A stretch of DNA of 64,000 bases from Pseudoalteromonas sp. NC201. GTDB taxonomy: Bacteria; Pseudomonadota; Gammaproteobacteria; Enterobacterales; Alteromonadaceae. Shown piece by piece: positions 35,413-43,816 of the stretch (the first letter of the stretch is position 1; each line of letters starts with the position of its first letter). Both the position numbers and the translations under genes were made by a program. A model generated the notes under the pieces. The model did not search any database and had not been told where the DNA came from. It was given only the letters and a program-made list of their open reading frames with translations. The DNA lies in assembly GCF_002850255.1 (NCBI RefSeq), contig NZ_CP022523.1, forward strand, positions 1-64,000. Reading direction: 5' to 3'.

Positions 35413-36523
35413 GCTTGGACTTATCATCAATCCTTTAGCTGGACTTGGTGGGAGCGTTGCACTAAAAGGTAGCGATGGCGCAGAAACAGCTCAACAAGCT
35501 TTGGCGTTAGGTGCAGAGCCTCGCGCTAATCAGCGAGCAAAAACGGCTTTAACACAACTGCTTTCACATCAAGAAAATATCGAAATATACACTGTTAATG
35601 GTGAGATGGGGGAGCGTACGGCAAAAGAGCTGGGTTTTAACACCCAAGTGATTTATCAAACTCAAAGTACGGCAACTCGTCCTGAAGATACCGAGACCGC
35701 AGCGCAAATGATGCAACAGCATGGTGTCGATTTGATTTTGTTTGCTGGTGGCGATGGTACTGCCCGCAACATTTGCCACGCGGTGGGTGATTCATGTCCT
35801 GTACTTGGGATCCCTGCTGGGTGCAAAATTCATAGCGGCGTATACGCGATAACGCCAAAAGCAGCAGGTAGAGTCGTTGAACTTTTGGTTACCGGAGAGC
35901 TTGTCTCCATTGGCGAAGCCGATGTGATGGACATTGATGAAGCAGCATTTCGTGAAGGGACTGTGCGCGCTAAGCGATTTGGTGAAATGCAAGTGCCGAC
36001 CGAGCTGAGATATGTACAAGCGGTGAAAAACGGTGGTAAAGAAAGCGATGAATTAGTGTTAGCCGATATCGCTGCCTACGTGGTTGCCGAAATGGAAGAA
36101 GATGAAACCTACATTATGGGGTCTGGTTCTACCGTTGCAGCAGTGATGGAAGAGATGGGACTTGATAATACACTTCTTGGTGTTGATGTTGTAAGGGACC
36201 AAGCGCTGATCGCCCAAGATCAAACTGCGCAGCAATTGTTGTCCCTTGCTGATAACAAAACAAAGCTAGTGATCACATTAATTGGTGGGCAAGGACATAT
36301 TTTTGGCCGCGGTAATCAGCAGCTAAGTCCTAACCTCATCAAAAAAATCGGCAAAGATAATATTATCCTTATCGCCACAAAATCGAAATTAAAGGCCTTA
36401 AATGGTCGTCCTTTAATTGCTGATACCGGTGACGAACAACTTGATGAGTCCTTAGCTGGATTTATTAAAGTGATCACTGGGTTCAATGACCATGTAATGT
36501 ACGCCATAGGCCATCAAGAATAA
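35402..36523 (+). CDS. ATP-NAD kinase family (AcoX-like) protein
   Basis: 373 residues. LGLIINPLAGLGGSVALKGSDG at the N-terminus and FAGGDGTARNICH (about 118-130) are the nucleotide-binding motifs of the NAD kinase/diacylglycerol kinase superfamily. The later MGSGSTVAAVMEE and GQGHIFGRGNQQLSP are characteristic of the AcoX-type branch. It probably phosphorylates a nucleotide or small molecule; whether it uses NAD is unproven. GGAG seven bases before the ATG at 35402 fixes the start, inside the end of epmC. It is followed by yfcL at a 13-base gap. Confidence 0.82.
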   Translation: MQFKLGLIINPLAGLGGSVALKGSDGAETAQQALALGAEPRANQRAKTALTQLLSHQENIEIYTVNGEMGERTAKELGFNTQVIYQTQSTATRPEDTETAAQMMQQHGVDLILFAGGDGTARNICHAVGDSCPVLGIPAGCKIHSGVYAITPKAAGRVVELLVTGELVSIGEADVMDIDEAAFREGTVRAKRFGEMQVPTELRYVQAVKNGGKESDELVLADIAAYVVAEMEEDETYIMGSGSTVAAVMEEMGLDNTLLGVDVVRDQALIAQDQTAQQLLSLADNKTKLVITLIGGQGHIFGRGNQQLSPNLIKKIGKDNIILIATKSKLKALNGRPLIADTGDEQLDESLAGFIKVITGFNDHVMYAIGHQE

Positions 36524-36536
36524 TTTAGGAATAACT

Positions 36537-36812
36537 ATGTCTTTAGTAGAATATGTAGAGAAAGCGCAGCAGTTTTTTGATGAGCTTGTTGATAGAGCGA
36601 GCGATGATGAATTATTTGCTGGTGGCTATTTACGCGGTCACTTTGATTTAGCGGTAGGCTATGCACAAGTAGAGGAAGCAGATCTTTCGATTGATGAGCT
36701 AAATGCCAAAGTTGAAAGCAGCTTGGTAAAAGCATACCGAAATGGAGAGCTAAATGACGATGATAAAGCGCACGTGGTTTCTATTTGGGAGCAGGTGCAA
36801 AATCTAAAATAA
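36537..36812 (+). CDS. yfcL: YfcL family protein
   Basis: 91-residue acidic protein (EYVEKAQQFFDELVDRASDDELFAGGYLRGHFDLAVG), matching the YfcL family, which neighbours epmC (yfcM) in enterobacteria too. The gene order epmC, AcoX-like kinase, yfcL suggests one transcript. Function unknown. Confidence 0.85.
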   Translation: MSLVEYVEKAQQFFDELVDRASDDELFAGGYLRGHFDLAVGYAQVEEADLSIDELNAKVESSLVKAYRNGELNDDDKAHVVSIWEQVQNLK

Positions 36813-36829
36813 CCGCACCTCGCTCGAGT

Positions 36830-36865
36830 GTAGCAGATGCTAGAAGTCTAATTTGCATCTGCTAC
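36830..36865. terminator. Hairpin between convergent genes
   Basis: GTAGCAGATGC (36830-36840) pairs perfectly with GCATCTGCTAC (36855-36865) across a 14-base loop, between yfcL and the convergent Nramp gene. The T tract is short, but placement favours a shared terminator. Confidence 0.6.
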
Positions 36866-36881
36866 TTCGCCTCGCTTGGCT

Positions 36882-38114
36882 TTACATCAAAAATCGCCAA
36901 TAGATGAATAACAGTGCAAAGCCCACTAAATAAACCAGCCCCAGTCCCGTCAAAATCTTGGTGTACATTGGTTGACTGCGATAGATCTCACCTTTCACTA
37001 ATCCTAAATTCATCCAAGCAAAGATAGGAGTAGTGACAAACGCTGAGCTCATGGCAAACATTAGCATGCTCTTTAAGTCGGCTTTAAAAAACAGCACTAC
37101 GGCCATACCAAGCGTTGCTTGTAGCAATACAATGAGCGTGTAACTCTTTTTCGTTGTGTTCGGTCGTAACAGCTGAAGTGATTCACTAAGCACTCGGGAG
37201 TAGCCATCTAACACTGTGATCGTTGTTCCAAACATACACAAAAATGCGACGCCAGCAATTAGCCATCTGGCCCATTCGCCGATTGTATTGGCATACATAT
37301 CAATGAGCTGCTGTGAGAACGCAACACCAGCGAGTTCCACAGGCTTATCTTGACCGTATTGCATTAGCATACCCAGTAAACAAAACACGACAGCAAGACC
37401 CAGCGTAACAAAATATCCCACCTTGAAATCCAGTAGGATCTGGCCACTTGTTAGTGATTGTTTAGCCATCTTCGTCTTTAGCCAAGAGGAATTAATGGCT
37501 GAAATCTCGATTGGTGCGGGCATCCAACCCATTAAGGCAACTAAAAAGCCCAGTAACGCGATGTCGTACGGGGATATCGGATCAATGGGGGCTGGATGGG
37601 CCGGTCCATTATTAGCCGCAATGGCAAGTGCTATGACAGTGGAAATTGTCAAAATTATCATCACCCATTTGCTTGTTACATCGAGTATTTTGTAGTGTCC
37701 AACCAGTAAGATTGCCAAGCAACTAGTCAAAAGTATAAAGCTTAACAATTCAATATTTATTGGAAATGGCAGCGAGTAGCTCAAGAGACTTGCGGTAAGT
37801 AATAGCACACCCGCGGTATTTACAATGGCTGCGAAAATATTGAGTAGCACAAAAACCTTAAATCCGAAGCGGTAATGTGCGTGATAACCTTCGACGACAC
37901 TATGCTTAGAGTGGCTTGTGTACTCGACTGCATATTTAAAAAAGGGATATTTGAGCAAATTAACAGCAACTATTAACCAGATCAATTGACTACCAAATAG
38001 TGCTCCAGCCTGAGTTGATGAAACGAGATGTGAACCACCGATAGCAGCAGTTGCCATTAATATTCCAGGCCCAAAGATGGCAAATTTGCCTTTAAGAGAT
38101 AGCAGCGCTGGCAA
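36882..38114 (-). CDS. Nramp-fold transporter without the canonical metal motifs
   Basis: 410 residues with about 11 transmembrane helices. The start of the Nramp domain is clear (KFAIFGPGILMATAAIGGSHLVSSTQAGALFG). The TM1 motif DPGN of true Mn/Fe transporters is replaced by GGSH (26-29), and the TM6 motif MPH is replaced by MPAP (198-201). This places it in the divergent Nramp-related group, whose substrate is unsettled and which need not transport divalent metal. The start is a TTG at 38114, supported by AAGGAA six bases upstream. No metal-responsive regulator is adjacent. Confidence 0.8.
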   Translation of the reverse strand: MPALLSLKGKFAIFGPGILMATAAIGGSHLVSSTQAGALFGSQLIWLIVAVNLLKYPFFKYAVEYTSHSKHSVVEGYHAHYRFGFKVFVLLNIFAAIVNTAGVLLLTASLLSYSLPFPINIELLSFILLTSCLAILLVGHYKILDVTSKWVMIILTISTVIALAIAANNGPAHPAPIDPISPYDIALLGFLVALMGWMPAPIEISAINSSWLKTKMAKQSLTSGQILLDFKVGYFVTLGLAVVFCLLGMLMQYGQDKPVELAGVAFSQQLIDMYANTIGEWARWLIAGVAFLCMFGTTITVLDGYSRVLSESLQLLRPNTTKKSYTLIVLLQATLGMAVVLFFKADLKSMLMFAMSSAFVTTPIFAWMNLGLVKGEIYRSQPMYTKILTGLGLVYLVGFALLFIYWRFLM

Positions 38115-38229
38115 TGTAAATTCCTTAAGTTTTTTTATTTTAATTTTGCTGCCAGTCTACGAAGTTTTAAGAATTGCCGCAACAGTGTCGTTGAGTCGCA
38201 TTTCACAGGCGGTGTTGAGTGTGAGATAA

Positions 38230-39093
38230 CTAGTTGCTTACCCCATCCTGCTCTAAGAAGTATTCATCTAGGTCTTCTTTGATGTCCTGATAATCATCTT
38301 CATCTAAATTTAAAACCTTCAATACATCCGCTTTCATTAAGTGCCAATCAGGCGCTGCAACAAAACGTTTATTGATATGTACAAAATTTTCCGCCATTTT
38401 TAGAGCAGAGAAAGCTAATTTCTGTTCTTCATCTTTACAGTTCCCCAAAAACTCGGGGTCATGATGGCATAAAATCATCTGACAAATACTTTGTGGCAAG
38501 TTCCAGGAAGCCGCGAGGAAGTAGCCGATAATAGCGTGATTGGTCTCGTACTTTTCTTCTTCGTGTTCGACTAACAGCTTGTCATAATCTTTGTTAGCGG
38601 CAATGAGCGTTTCCATATAATCGGGGTAATTTACTGCCATAGCGGCAATCCCTGCGTCGTGAAATAAGCCTAGTAAGTGCAAGTTTTCGATAGGAACACG
38701 CGATTTAAGTTTATTACCAATCACCATGATACTATCCGCGATGTCTGAAGCGTTATCCCAAAACCGCTCCAAACTGATACAACATTTACGTTGGTCAAAG
38801 GTTTGTTTGAGCAAAAAGCCGGTCACCAGCTTACTAATAGAGTCTAGACCTAGAAAGACGACAGCCTGTTTTACATCAGTGACCGTTCTTGCCAAGCCGT
38901 ATAGGGGCGAGTTGATGATTTTTAGCACCGCGGCTGAGGTGCTGACATCATGAGCGATAATAGAAGCGATGTCGTTCAGATCTGGATCTGCTGTAGCAAG
39001 TGCTGCTTGCAATTCGCTTATCAGCGCAGGTTTAGGTGGTAAATTGAAACCATGTTTGACGTCAGCTAACACTTTGTCGTCTAGATCTATCAT
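38230..39093 (-). CDS. HDOD domain protein
   Basis: 287 residues, cytosolic. The HDOD domain includes LNDIASIIAHDVSTSAAVLKIINSPLYG and FLGLDSISKLVTGFLL, a degenerate HD-type fold (FHDAGIAAMAVNYP). HDOD proteins are usually signalling outputs without phosphodiesterase activity. AAGGA precedes the ATG. It is divergent from the AbgT transporter and has no obvious partner nearby; the diguanylate cyclase at 33 kb is four genes away and not necessarily linked. Confidence 0.85.
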   Translation of the reverse strand: MIDLDDKVLADVKHGFNLPPKPALISELQAALATADPDLNDIASIIAHDVSTSAAVLKIINSPLYGLARTVTDVKQAVVFLGLDSISKLVTGFLLKQTFDQRKCCISLERFWDNASDIADSIMVIGNKLKSRVPIENLHLLGLFHDAGIAAMAVNYPDYMETLIAANKDYDKLLVEHEEEKYETNHAIIGYFLAASWNLPQSICQMILCHHDPEFLGNCKDEEQKLAFSALKMAENFVHINKRFVAAPDWHLMKADVLKVLNLDEDDYQDIKEDLDEYFLEQDGVSN

Positions 39094-39279
39094 CTAAAAA
39101 TCCTTAATTTCAGACATATAAAAAGCATAGCGTAAATTCTTTATTGAACACTGACTTGAGACAAAAAAATACCAAGTCGGCTACTAATTCGGCAAAGTGT
39201 CTCGTCAATAGGCACGTTTTCTTGCTTAACATGTAAATATTAAGTTATGGTTAAGCAATTTTTTTCTTAGGGCAATGGT

Positions 39280-40836
39280 ATGCACGAAACACAACAAGCG
39301 AACTCGCAAAACTCTGCGATCACCCGTTTTTTAAACGGGATTGAGCGGGTGGGGAATAAACTCCCTGATCCTGCAATCATTTTCTTATCAGCAATGTTGC
39401 TGATTTGGCTGCTATCTTGGTTATTTTCAGGCGTAGAATTTAGCGCTATTGATCCAAGAACCAATCAGGCGATTGTCGTTCACAATTTATTAGACCCAAA
39501 TGCGCTTGCCGGATTTATGGCAACGATGGTAAAAACCTTCACGGGATTTGCGCCATTAGGCGTAGTGCTAGTTGCTATGCTAGGTGTGGGGGTTGCTGAA
39601 CATTCTGGCTATATTAATACTGGCCTTAAAATCATGCTTAAACGCACGCCTCAAGCACTACTAACTCCTTCTATTATTCTTATCGCAATTGTAAGCCACA
39701 CAGCGACAGACGCTGGATACGTGTTAGTTATTCCGCTTGCTGGTGTTATTTTCTATGCGATGGGAAGACATCCTCTTGCGGGTATTGCTGCGGCATTTGC
39801 TGGTGTAAGCGGCGGATTTAGCGCGAACTTTATTCCTTCAGGTATCGATCCGTTGCTACAAAGCTTTACCCAAAGTGCAGCGCAGATCATCGATCCAGAA
39901 ATCGCGATTAACCCGCTAAATAACTGGTTTTTCACTTCAGCATCGAGTTTATTCATTATTTTATTAGGTTGGTATATCACCGATAAAATCATAGAGCCAA
40001 GACTAAAAGCGACAGAAATTGACGGCGATACTGATAGTTTGCCTTCGTTTGATGAGATCACAAGCAAAGAAAAGAAGGGCTTTGTGGTGGCGTCTATGGT
40101 GATGTTAGCAGGTATCGCGTTATTGGTTTATGCATCAAGCGGTGAAGATTCAGCACTACGCAGTCCGTCGGGTGCTTTAACTGATTTTAGTGCACCGTTA
40201 ATGCAATCAATTGTGCCACTTATTTTCCTACTGTTTTGGATCCCAGGTGCGGTATACGGTTTCGTTGTTGGTACGTTCAAAACTTCAAAAGACATGATTG
40301 ATGCCATGACTAAAGCCATGAATAGCATGTCTTACTATATTGTTATGGCGTTTTTCTGTGCACTTTTTATCAGTGCCTTCAGCCATTCAAATTTGGGCGC
40401 ACTGCTTGCTATTGAAGGGGCCCAAATATTAAAGGCATTGGCGCTTCCAAGCTATGTTACCGTGGTTGGTATTATCTTCCTCACCGCATTTGTAAACCTA
40501 TTTGTAGGGTCAAGCTCTGCGAAGTGGGCGTTGTTGGGGCCGATTTTTGTTCCGATGTTAATGCAATTGGGTATTTCACCAGATTTAACACAAGCGGCTT
40601 ATCGTGTTGGTGATTCCGGCTCAAATATAATCACGCCGCTTATGCCTTACTTCCCGTTGGTTGTGGTTTACTGCCAGAAATACGTTAAGTCGACCGGGAT
40701 AGGTACTTTGATAGCGATGATGTTGCCTTACTCAATTGCCTTTTTGATTGGTTGGAGCATCTTCTTATTGATCTATTGGATGCTTGGTATTCCGCTAGGT
40801 CTACAAGCAAGTTATACATACCCTGCTGGTATGTAA
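39280..40836 (+). CDS. AbgT-family transporter
   Basis: 518 residues with about 12 transmembrane helices. NKLPDPAIIFLSAMLLIWLLSW, LGVGVAEHSGYI, VSHTATDAGYVLVIPLAG, the FVNLFVGSSSAKWALLGPIFVPM hairpin and AAYRVGDSGSNIITPLMPYFPL are all AbgT/MtrF signatures. Known members import p-aminobenzoyl-glutamate or export sulfonamide-like antimetabolites. No AbgA/AbgB hydrolase is beside it, so the substrate cannot be assigned. A strong terminator follows. Confidence 0.9.
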   Translation: MHETQQANSQNSAITRFLNGIERVGNKLPDPAIIFLSAMLLIWLLSWLFSGVEFSAIDPRTNQAIVVHNLLDPNALAGFMATMVKTFTGFAPLGVVLVAMLGVGVAEHSGYINTGLKIMLKRTPQALLTPSIILIAIVSHTATDAGYVLVIPLAGVIFYAMGRHPLAGIAAAFAGVSGGFSANFIPSGIDPLLQSFTQSAAQIIDPEIAINPLNNWFFTSASSLFIILLGWYITDKIIEPRLKATEIDGDTDSLPSFDEITSKEKKGFVVASMVMLAGIALLVYASSGEDSALRSPSGALTDFSAPLMQSIVPLIFLLFWIPGAVYGFVVGTFKTSKDMIDAMTKAMNSMSYYIVMAFFCALFISAFSHSNLGALLAIEGAQILKALALPSYVTVVGIIFLTAFVNLFVGSSSAKWALLGPIFVPMLMQLGISPDLTQAAYRVGDSGSNIITPLMPYFPLVVVYCQKYVKSTGIGTLIAMMLPYSIAFLIGWSIFLLIYWMLGIPLGLQASYTYPAGM

Positions 40837-40850
40837 TTTTAGGTTAAGTA

Positions 40851-40886
40851 AAAAAAGCGCTGTTCAGTAAAGTGACAGCGCTTTTT
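40851..40886 (+). terminator. Rho-independent terminator of the AbgT gene
   Basis: AAAAAGCGCTGT (40852-40863) pairs with ACAGCGCTTTTT (40875-40886) across an 11-base loop; TATAT follows the T run. On the other strand the A run gives a T tract too. Confidence 0.88.
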
Positions 40887-40922
40887 ATATACTGCTATTT
40901 GTTCTGCGCCTTACGCGGCCTT

Positions 40923-41084
40923 ATACCAATTGAATTAATTCTCCAATCAATTTGAAGAGTGAAATATCATATTAGCTTCGTTAAAAATTTCTCATTTAGA
41001 ACAACTAAATAGCAAAATTTTTGCCTTGCTACTAAAGCTATTTCCCCGCTTCAAAATAGCTCATTTACTTAATACAATTGGTAT
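40923..41084. repeat. MITE-like element with ATACCAATTG ends
   Basis: ATACCAATTGAATTAA at the left end (40923-40938) and TTAATACAATTGGTAT at the right end (41069-41084) are inverted copies with one mismatch in 16. The 162-base interior is AT-rich and holds no gene. The right end runs into the 3' end of the DUF4336 gene and supplies its last codons and nearby stop. Confidence 0.6.
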
Positions 41085-41784
41085 TATTGATACCCAGCCA
41101 AGAAAATGAGCGATGTAAAAATGCCCCAGCGCCTGTTGTAATGCATTCACCATGGGCAATAACAATATATTGGGGTTGCCATGCGGCCATTTTTGAAAAA
41201 CAGGCTCGGGCTTGCTGCTTCCCAAACATAAACGAAGTTCGCCAGTCTATGGGGGTTTTACCGTTAGGGCTAATAATCCCGGTGATTTTCGCTAATACTT
41301 TTTTAAAACCGGAGAAGTGATTAGGGTGAAAGTTTTCGATAAGATCCGTCAAAATTAATGTGTCACTCTCTTTGTGGAAGAATACGACTTCTTCCATAAC
41401 CGCGCTGCCTTTAAAAATGAGTTGATCAATATCTTCTTGCCACTCGGGTTCTGCAATGTTGCCCAGTTGGCGCTGAAAAGTAAGATCAGGACGTTTTTTG
41501 TCGACACCTGGAGAAGCAAACATAATTGCATATGGGAACTTCTCCTGCCAATCTCCCATAAATAGGTGGTGTAGTTTATTTGGAGAAATTAGATATTTGA
41601 CTTGCCCAAGTTGCGTCAATTCACGGAGTAATCCTGCCGTTAATTTTCCAGGAGAGTGCACCCATAATGCGCCAGAGGAAAGCTTTACTATAGTGCTTCG
41701 GGTAGTGTACGGCATGCCAAAGAATGGTACCGCGGGGCCGTTGTGGATCCAAATGTTTTTACCAATTGCAATTAATTCGCTCAT
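41065..41784 (-). CDS. DUF4336 (metallo-beta-lactamase-like) protein
   Basis: 239 residues. The N-terminus IAIGKNIWIHNGPAVPFFGMPYTTRSTIVKLSSGALWVHSP and KYLISPNKLHHLFMGDWQEKFP match DUF4336. These proteins resemble the metallo-beta-lactamase fold, but the usual HxHxDH metal motif is not complete here (SPNKLHHLF). AAGGAAATCAG precedes the ATG. The last residues (NNTNCIK) are encoded inside the right end of the repeat at 40923-41084, so the native C-terminus was probably replaced. Function unknown. Confidence 0.8.
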   Translation of the reverse strand: MSELIAIGKNIWIHNGPAVPFFGMPYTTRSTIVKLSSGALWVHSPGKLTAGLLRELTQLGQVKYLISPNKLHHLFMGDWQEKFPYAIMFASPGVDKKRPDLTFQRQLGNIAEPEWQEDIDQLIFKGSAVMEEVVFFHKESDTLILTDLIENFHPNHFSGFKKVLAKITGIISPNGKTPIDWRTSFMFGKQQARACFSKMAAWQPQYIVIAHGECITTGAGAFLHRSFSWLGINNTNCIK

Positions 41785-41904
41785 CTGATTTCCTTACTCT
41801 TGCTAGCGTGGATAACTATATCAGGGAAGCTTTTTGTTTGAAATATAGCCTTATGCAAGTTGGTATGAAATTTATTTAAATCCTCGTATTAGCATACCTT
41901 ATCA

Positions 41905-42516
41905 TTAATCTTGGGCGCGTTGTTCAGTCCCATATCTCGCCATAAAAAGCGCAACGCTTTGCTCTACAATAAAGTCCATTTCCTCCATATTTGTGAGATC
42001 AAATCCATAAAGCCGTGGGTAAAAGATAAAAGACTTGAGTTGATATAAGAACTGTTGTGCTGCGAATGCCTGATGTTCGATATACAGTGCATTATTCGCA
42101 ACTGCATCTGCTAAAAACGTTTCTAAATAACGCATACAACCTACTTTACTGTTATTGAAATGCGCAGCCAATGTAGGATTTTGCAACAACTCGATAAATG
42201 CCACGCGAGCCACTTTGATAAATGATTCAGAGGTGAGCAGATTGACTTCTCGTAAAGCGATTTCTTGAAGTTGTTTTGCAATCGAGACATCGGGTCGATA
42301 TTGATAAATATCACCTTGGTCAACTTGAAGCATCATGTGTTCAAGTACGTTATAGAGTAGTAGCTCTTTGGTCTCAAAGTGATTATAGATCGTTCGTTTA
42401 GACACTTCAGCGTGCTTTGCGATGAGATCCATACTGGTATTTTGAGCACCGTGCTGAGCAAATAATTGCTGGGCAGCTTCTAGAATTTGCAGTCGCTTTC
42501 TTTCTGATTGTTTCAT
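41905..42516 (-). CDS. TetR-family transcriptional repressor
   Basis: 203 residues from the ATG at 42516. The N-terminal helix-turn-helix is ILEAAQQLFAQHGAQNTSMDLIAKHAEVSKRTIYNHFETKELL (about 10-52); the C-terminal ligand and dimer domain is unlike any I can name. An upstream GTG at 42561 is open but would add a non-conserved tail. It is divergent from the metallo-hydrolase gene, and the two operator copies between them (42579-42640) suggest that it represses both its own gene and the hydrolase gene. Confidence 0.88.
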   Translation of the reverse strand: MKQSERKRLQILEAAQQLFAQHGAQNTSMDLIAKHAEVSKRTIYNHFETKELLLYNVLEHMMLQVDQGDIYQYRPDVSIAKQLQEIALREVNLLTSESFIKVARVAFIELLQNPTLAAHFNNSKVGCMRYLETFLADAVANNALYIEHQAFAAQQFLYQLKSFIFYPRLYGFDLTNMEEMDFIVEQSVALFMARYGTEQRAQD

Positions 42517-42578
42517 TTTATCTATTACAGGCAAGGGAATATCAACAAATGGATACTCCACATTCTAGCAAAACTAAA

Positions 42579-42601
42579 ATAAATTACACTGCTTAGTTTA
42601 C
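42579..42601. promoter_or_regulatory. Imperfect copy of the TetR-type operator
   Basis: Matches the perfect palindrome at 42618-42640 at 19 of 23 positions when aligned. The two centres (42590 and 42629) lie 39 bases apart, close to four helical turns, so two dimers could sit on one face of the DNA. Confidence 0.65.
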
Positions 42602-42617
42602 TTTCTATTCTCGATGT

Positions 42618-42640
42618 GTAAACTACACTGTGTAGTTTAC
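42618..42640. promoter_or_regulatory. Perfect 23-bp palindrome, TetR-type operator
   Basis: GTAAACTACAC (42618-42628), a central T, and GTGTAGTTTAC (42630-42640) form a perfect 11-base inverted repeat. It lies 13 bases before the hydrolase ATG and about 100 bases upstream of the divergent tetR start. It is longer and more perfect than chance would give and is the natural binding site for the adjacent TetR protein. Confidence 0.8.
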
Positions 42641-42653
42641 TTTTGGTGGTTAT

Positions 42654-43748
42654 ATGAAAAAGCGAACATGGTTTGGATTGATTGTGGTCTTGTTGATAGG
42701 AGTAGGAGGAATTATGGCTTCTAATTTAAATGCTGCGGTAAATCAAGGTGGGTATTCATCAACCCAATATAGTGATGGTAAATTTCATAATACTCATGAA
42801 ACGAATAAAACGAGCCTAGGTAAGACGCTGGAAATTTTTTGGCGCTTTTTTACCGAACAAAAAGTCAATGCGGTGCCGAAGGTTGATATGCCAATAAAAG
42901 AGCTCACAGAGGCGAATTTAAAGGCACTTTCAGATACGCAAACTCACGTTATTAAACTGGGACACTCATCAGTACTCATTAAAGCGCAAGGGCAGTATCT
43001 TCTGATTGATCCCGTTTTTGCTGAACGAGCATCGCCATTTTCATTTATTGGTCCAAAGCGTTTTCATCAACCACCGATTACAATTGAATCATTGCCTCAA
43101 ATTGATAAGATGCTGATTTCACATAACCATTACGACCACCTAGACAAGGAAAGCGTAAAGCGATTAGCAGACAGAGTGGGGGCATTTTATGTACCTTTGG
43201 GTGTAGAGGGGGATTTGCAAAAGTGGGGAGTTCCCGCTGAAAAAATAAAGCAGTTTGACTGGTGGCAGTTTGAAGAAACCGCTGAGTTAACACTCACCTT
43301 TACACCTACTCAACATTTTTCTGGACGTGGACTTGGAGATGCAAATAAAACCCTTTGGGGAGCGTGGGCTATTCGCACAGCAGACAAAAATATCTTTTTT
43401 AGTGGAGACTCTGGTTATTTTGCTGGATTTAAGGAAATAGGTGAAAGACTTGGCCCGTTTGATCTAACCTTAGTAGAGACTGGTGCCTATGATAAAGATT
43501 GGTCTGATATTCACATGACGCCAGAGCAAAGCGTACAGGCTCATATAGATTTGCGAGGAACGCATATGATCCCCATTCATAATGGTACCTTTGACTTGGC
43601 CTTTCACTCTTGGTTTGATCCGCTCGCAAGAGTGAAAATCGCAGCTGAGCAAAATCAAGTAGCACTGGTAACACCTGTTGTGGGTGAAGTTTTGACGCTA
43701 TCAGAAACGCTATCAAGTAGCAGCTGGTGGGAAGCGTTGATGCCCTAA
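42654..43748 (+). CDS. MBL-fold metallohydrolase, NAPE-PLD/RomA/UlaG-like
   Basis: 364 residues. A hydrophobic N-terminal helix (7-22) is a signal peptide or anchor. The metallo-beta-lactamase motif is HNHYDHLD (157-164). Further metal ligands are in TPTQHFSGRG, FSGDSGYF and PIHNGTFDLAF. The segment FIGPKRFHQPP and the order of motifs match N-acyl-phosphatidylethanolamine phospholipase D-like proteins and RomA. Probably periplasmic or membrane-bound and acting on a phosphodiester or lipid. The start ATG lies 13 bases after a perfect operator and is probably repressed by the divergent TetR. Confidence 0.82.
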   Translation: MKKRTWFGLIVVLLIGVGGIMASNLNAAVNQGGYSSTQYSDGKFHNTHETNKTSLGKTLEIFWRFFTEQKVNAVPKVDMPIKELTEANLKALSDTQTHVIKLGHSSVLIKAQGQYLLIDPVFAERASPFSFIGPKRFHQPPITIESLPQIDKMLISHNHYDHLDKESVKRLADRVGAFYVPLGVEGDLQKWGVPAEKIKQFDWWQFEETAELTLTFTPTQHFSGRGLGDANKTLWGAWAIRTADKNIFFSGDSGYFAGFKEIGERLGPFDLTLVETGAYDKDWSDIHMTPEQSVQAHIDLRGTHMIPIHNGTFDLAFHSWFDPLARVKIAAEQNQVALVTPVVGEVLTLSETLSSSSWWEALMP

Positions 43749-43766
43749 TATCCGTATTTTAGTAAT

Positions 43767-43805
43767 TGAATAAGGGCTAACGCATGAGGCTGAAACCCTT
43801 ATTCA
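43767..43805. terminator. Hairpin between convergent genes
   Basis: TGAATAAGGG (43767-43776) pairs with CCCTTATTCA (43796-43805). It sits between the hydrolase stop (43748) and the convergent LysE gene (43817). T tracts are weak. Confidence 0.5.
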
Positions 43806-43816
43806 GCATTCTTGTG

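Noticed and set aside
36882..38114. Annotation as a Mn(II)/Fe(II) transporter MntH.
   Set aside because: The DPGN and MPH metal motifs are absent, so a metal specificity should not be claimed.
41065..41784. Annotation of the DUF4336 protein as an active metallo-beta-lactamase.
   Set aside because: The HxHxDH motif is not complete in the expected place.
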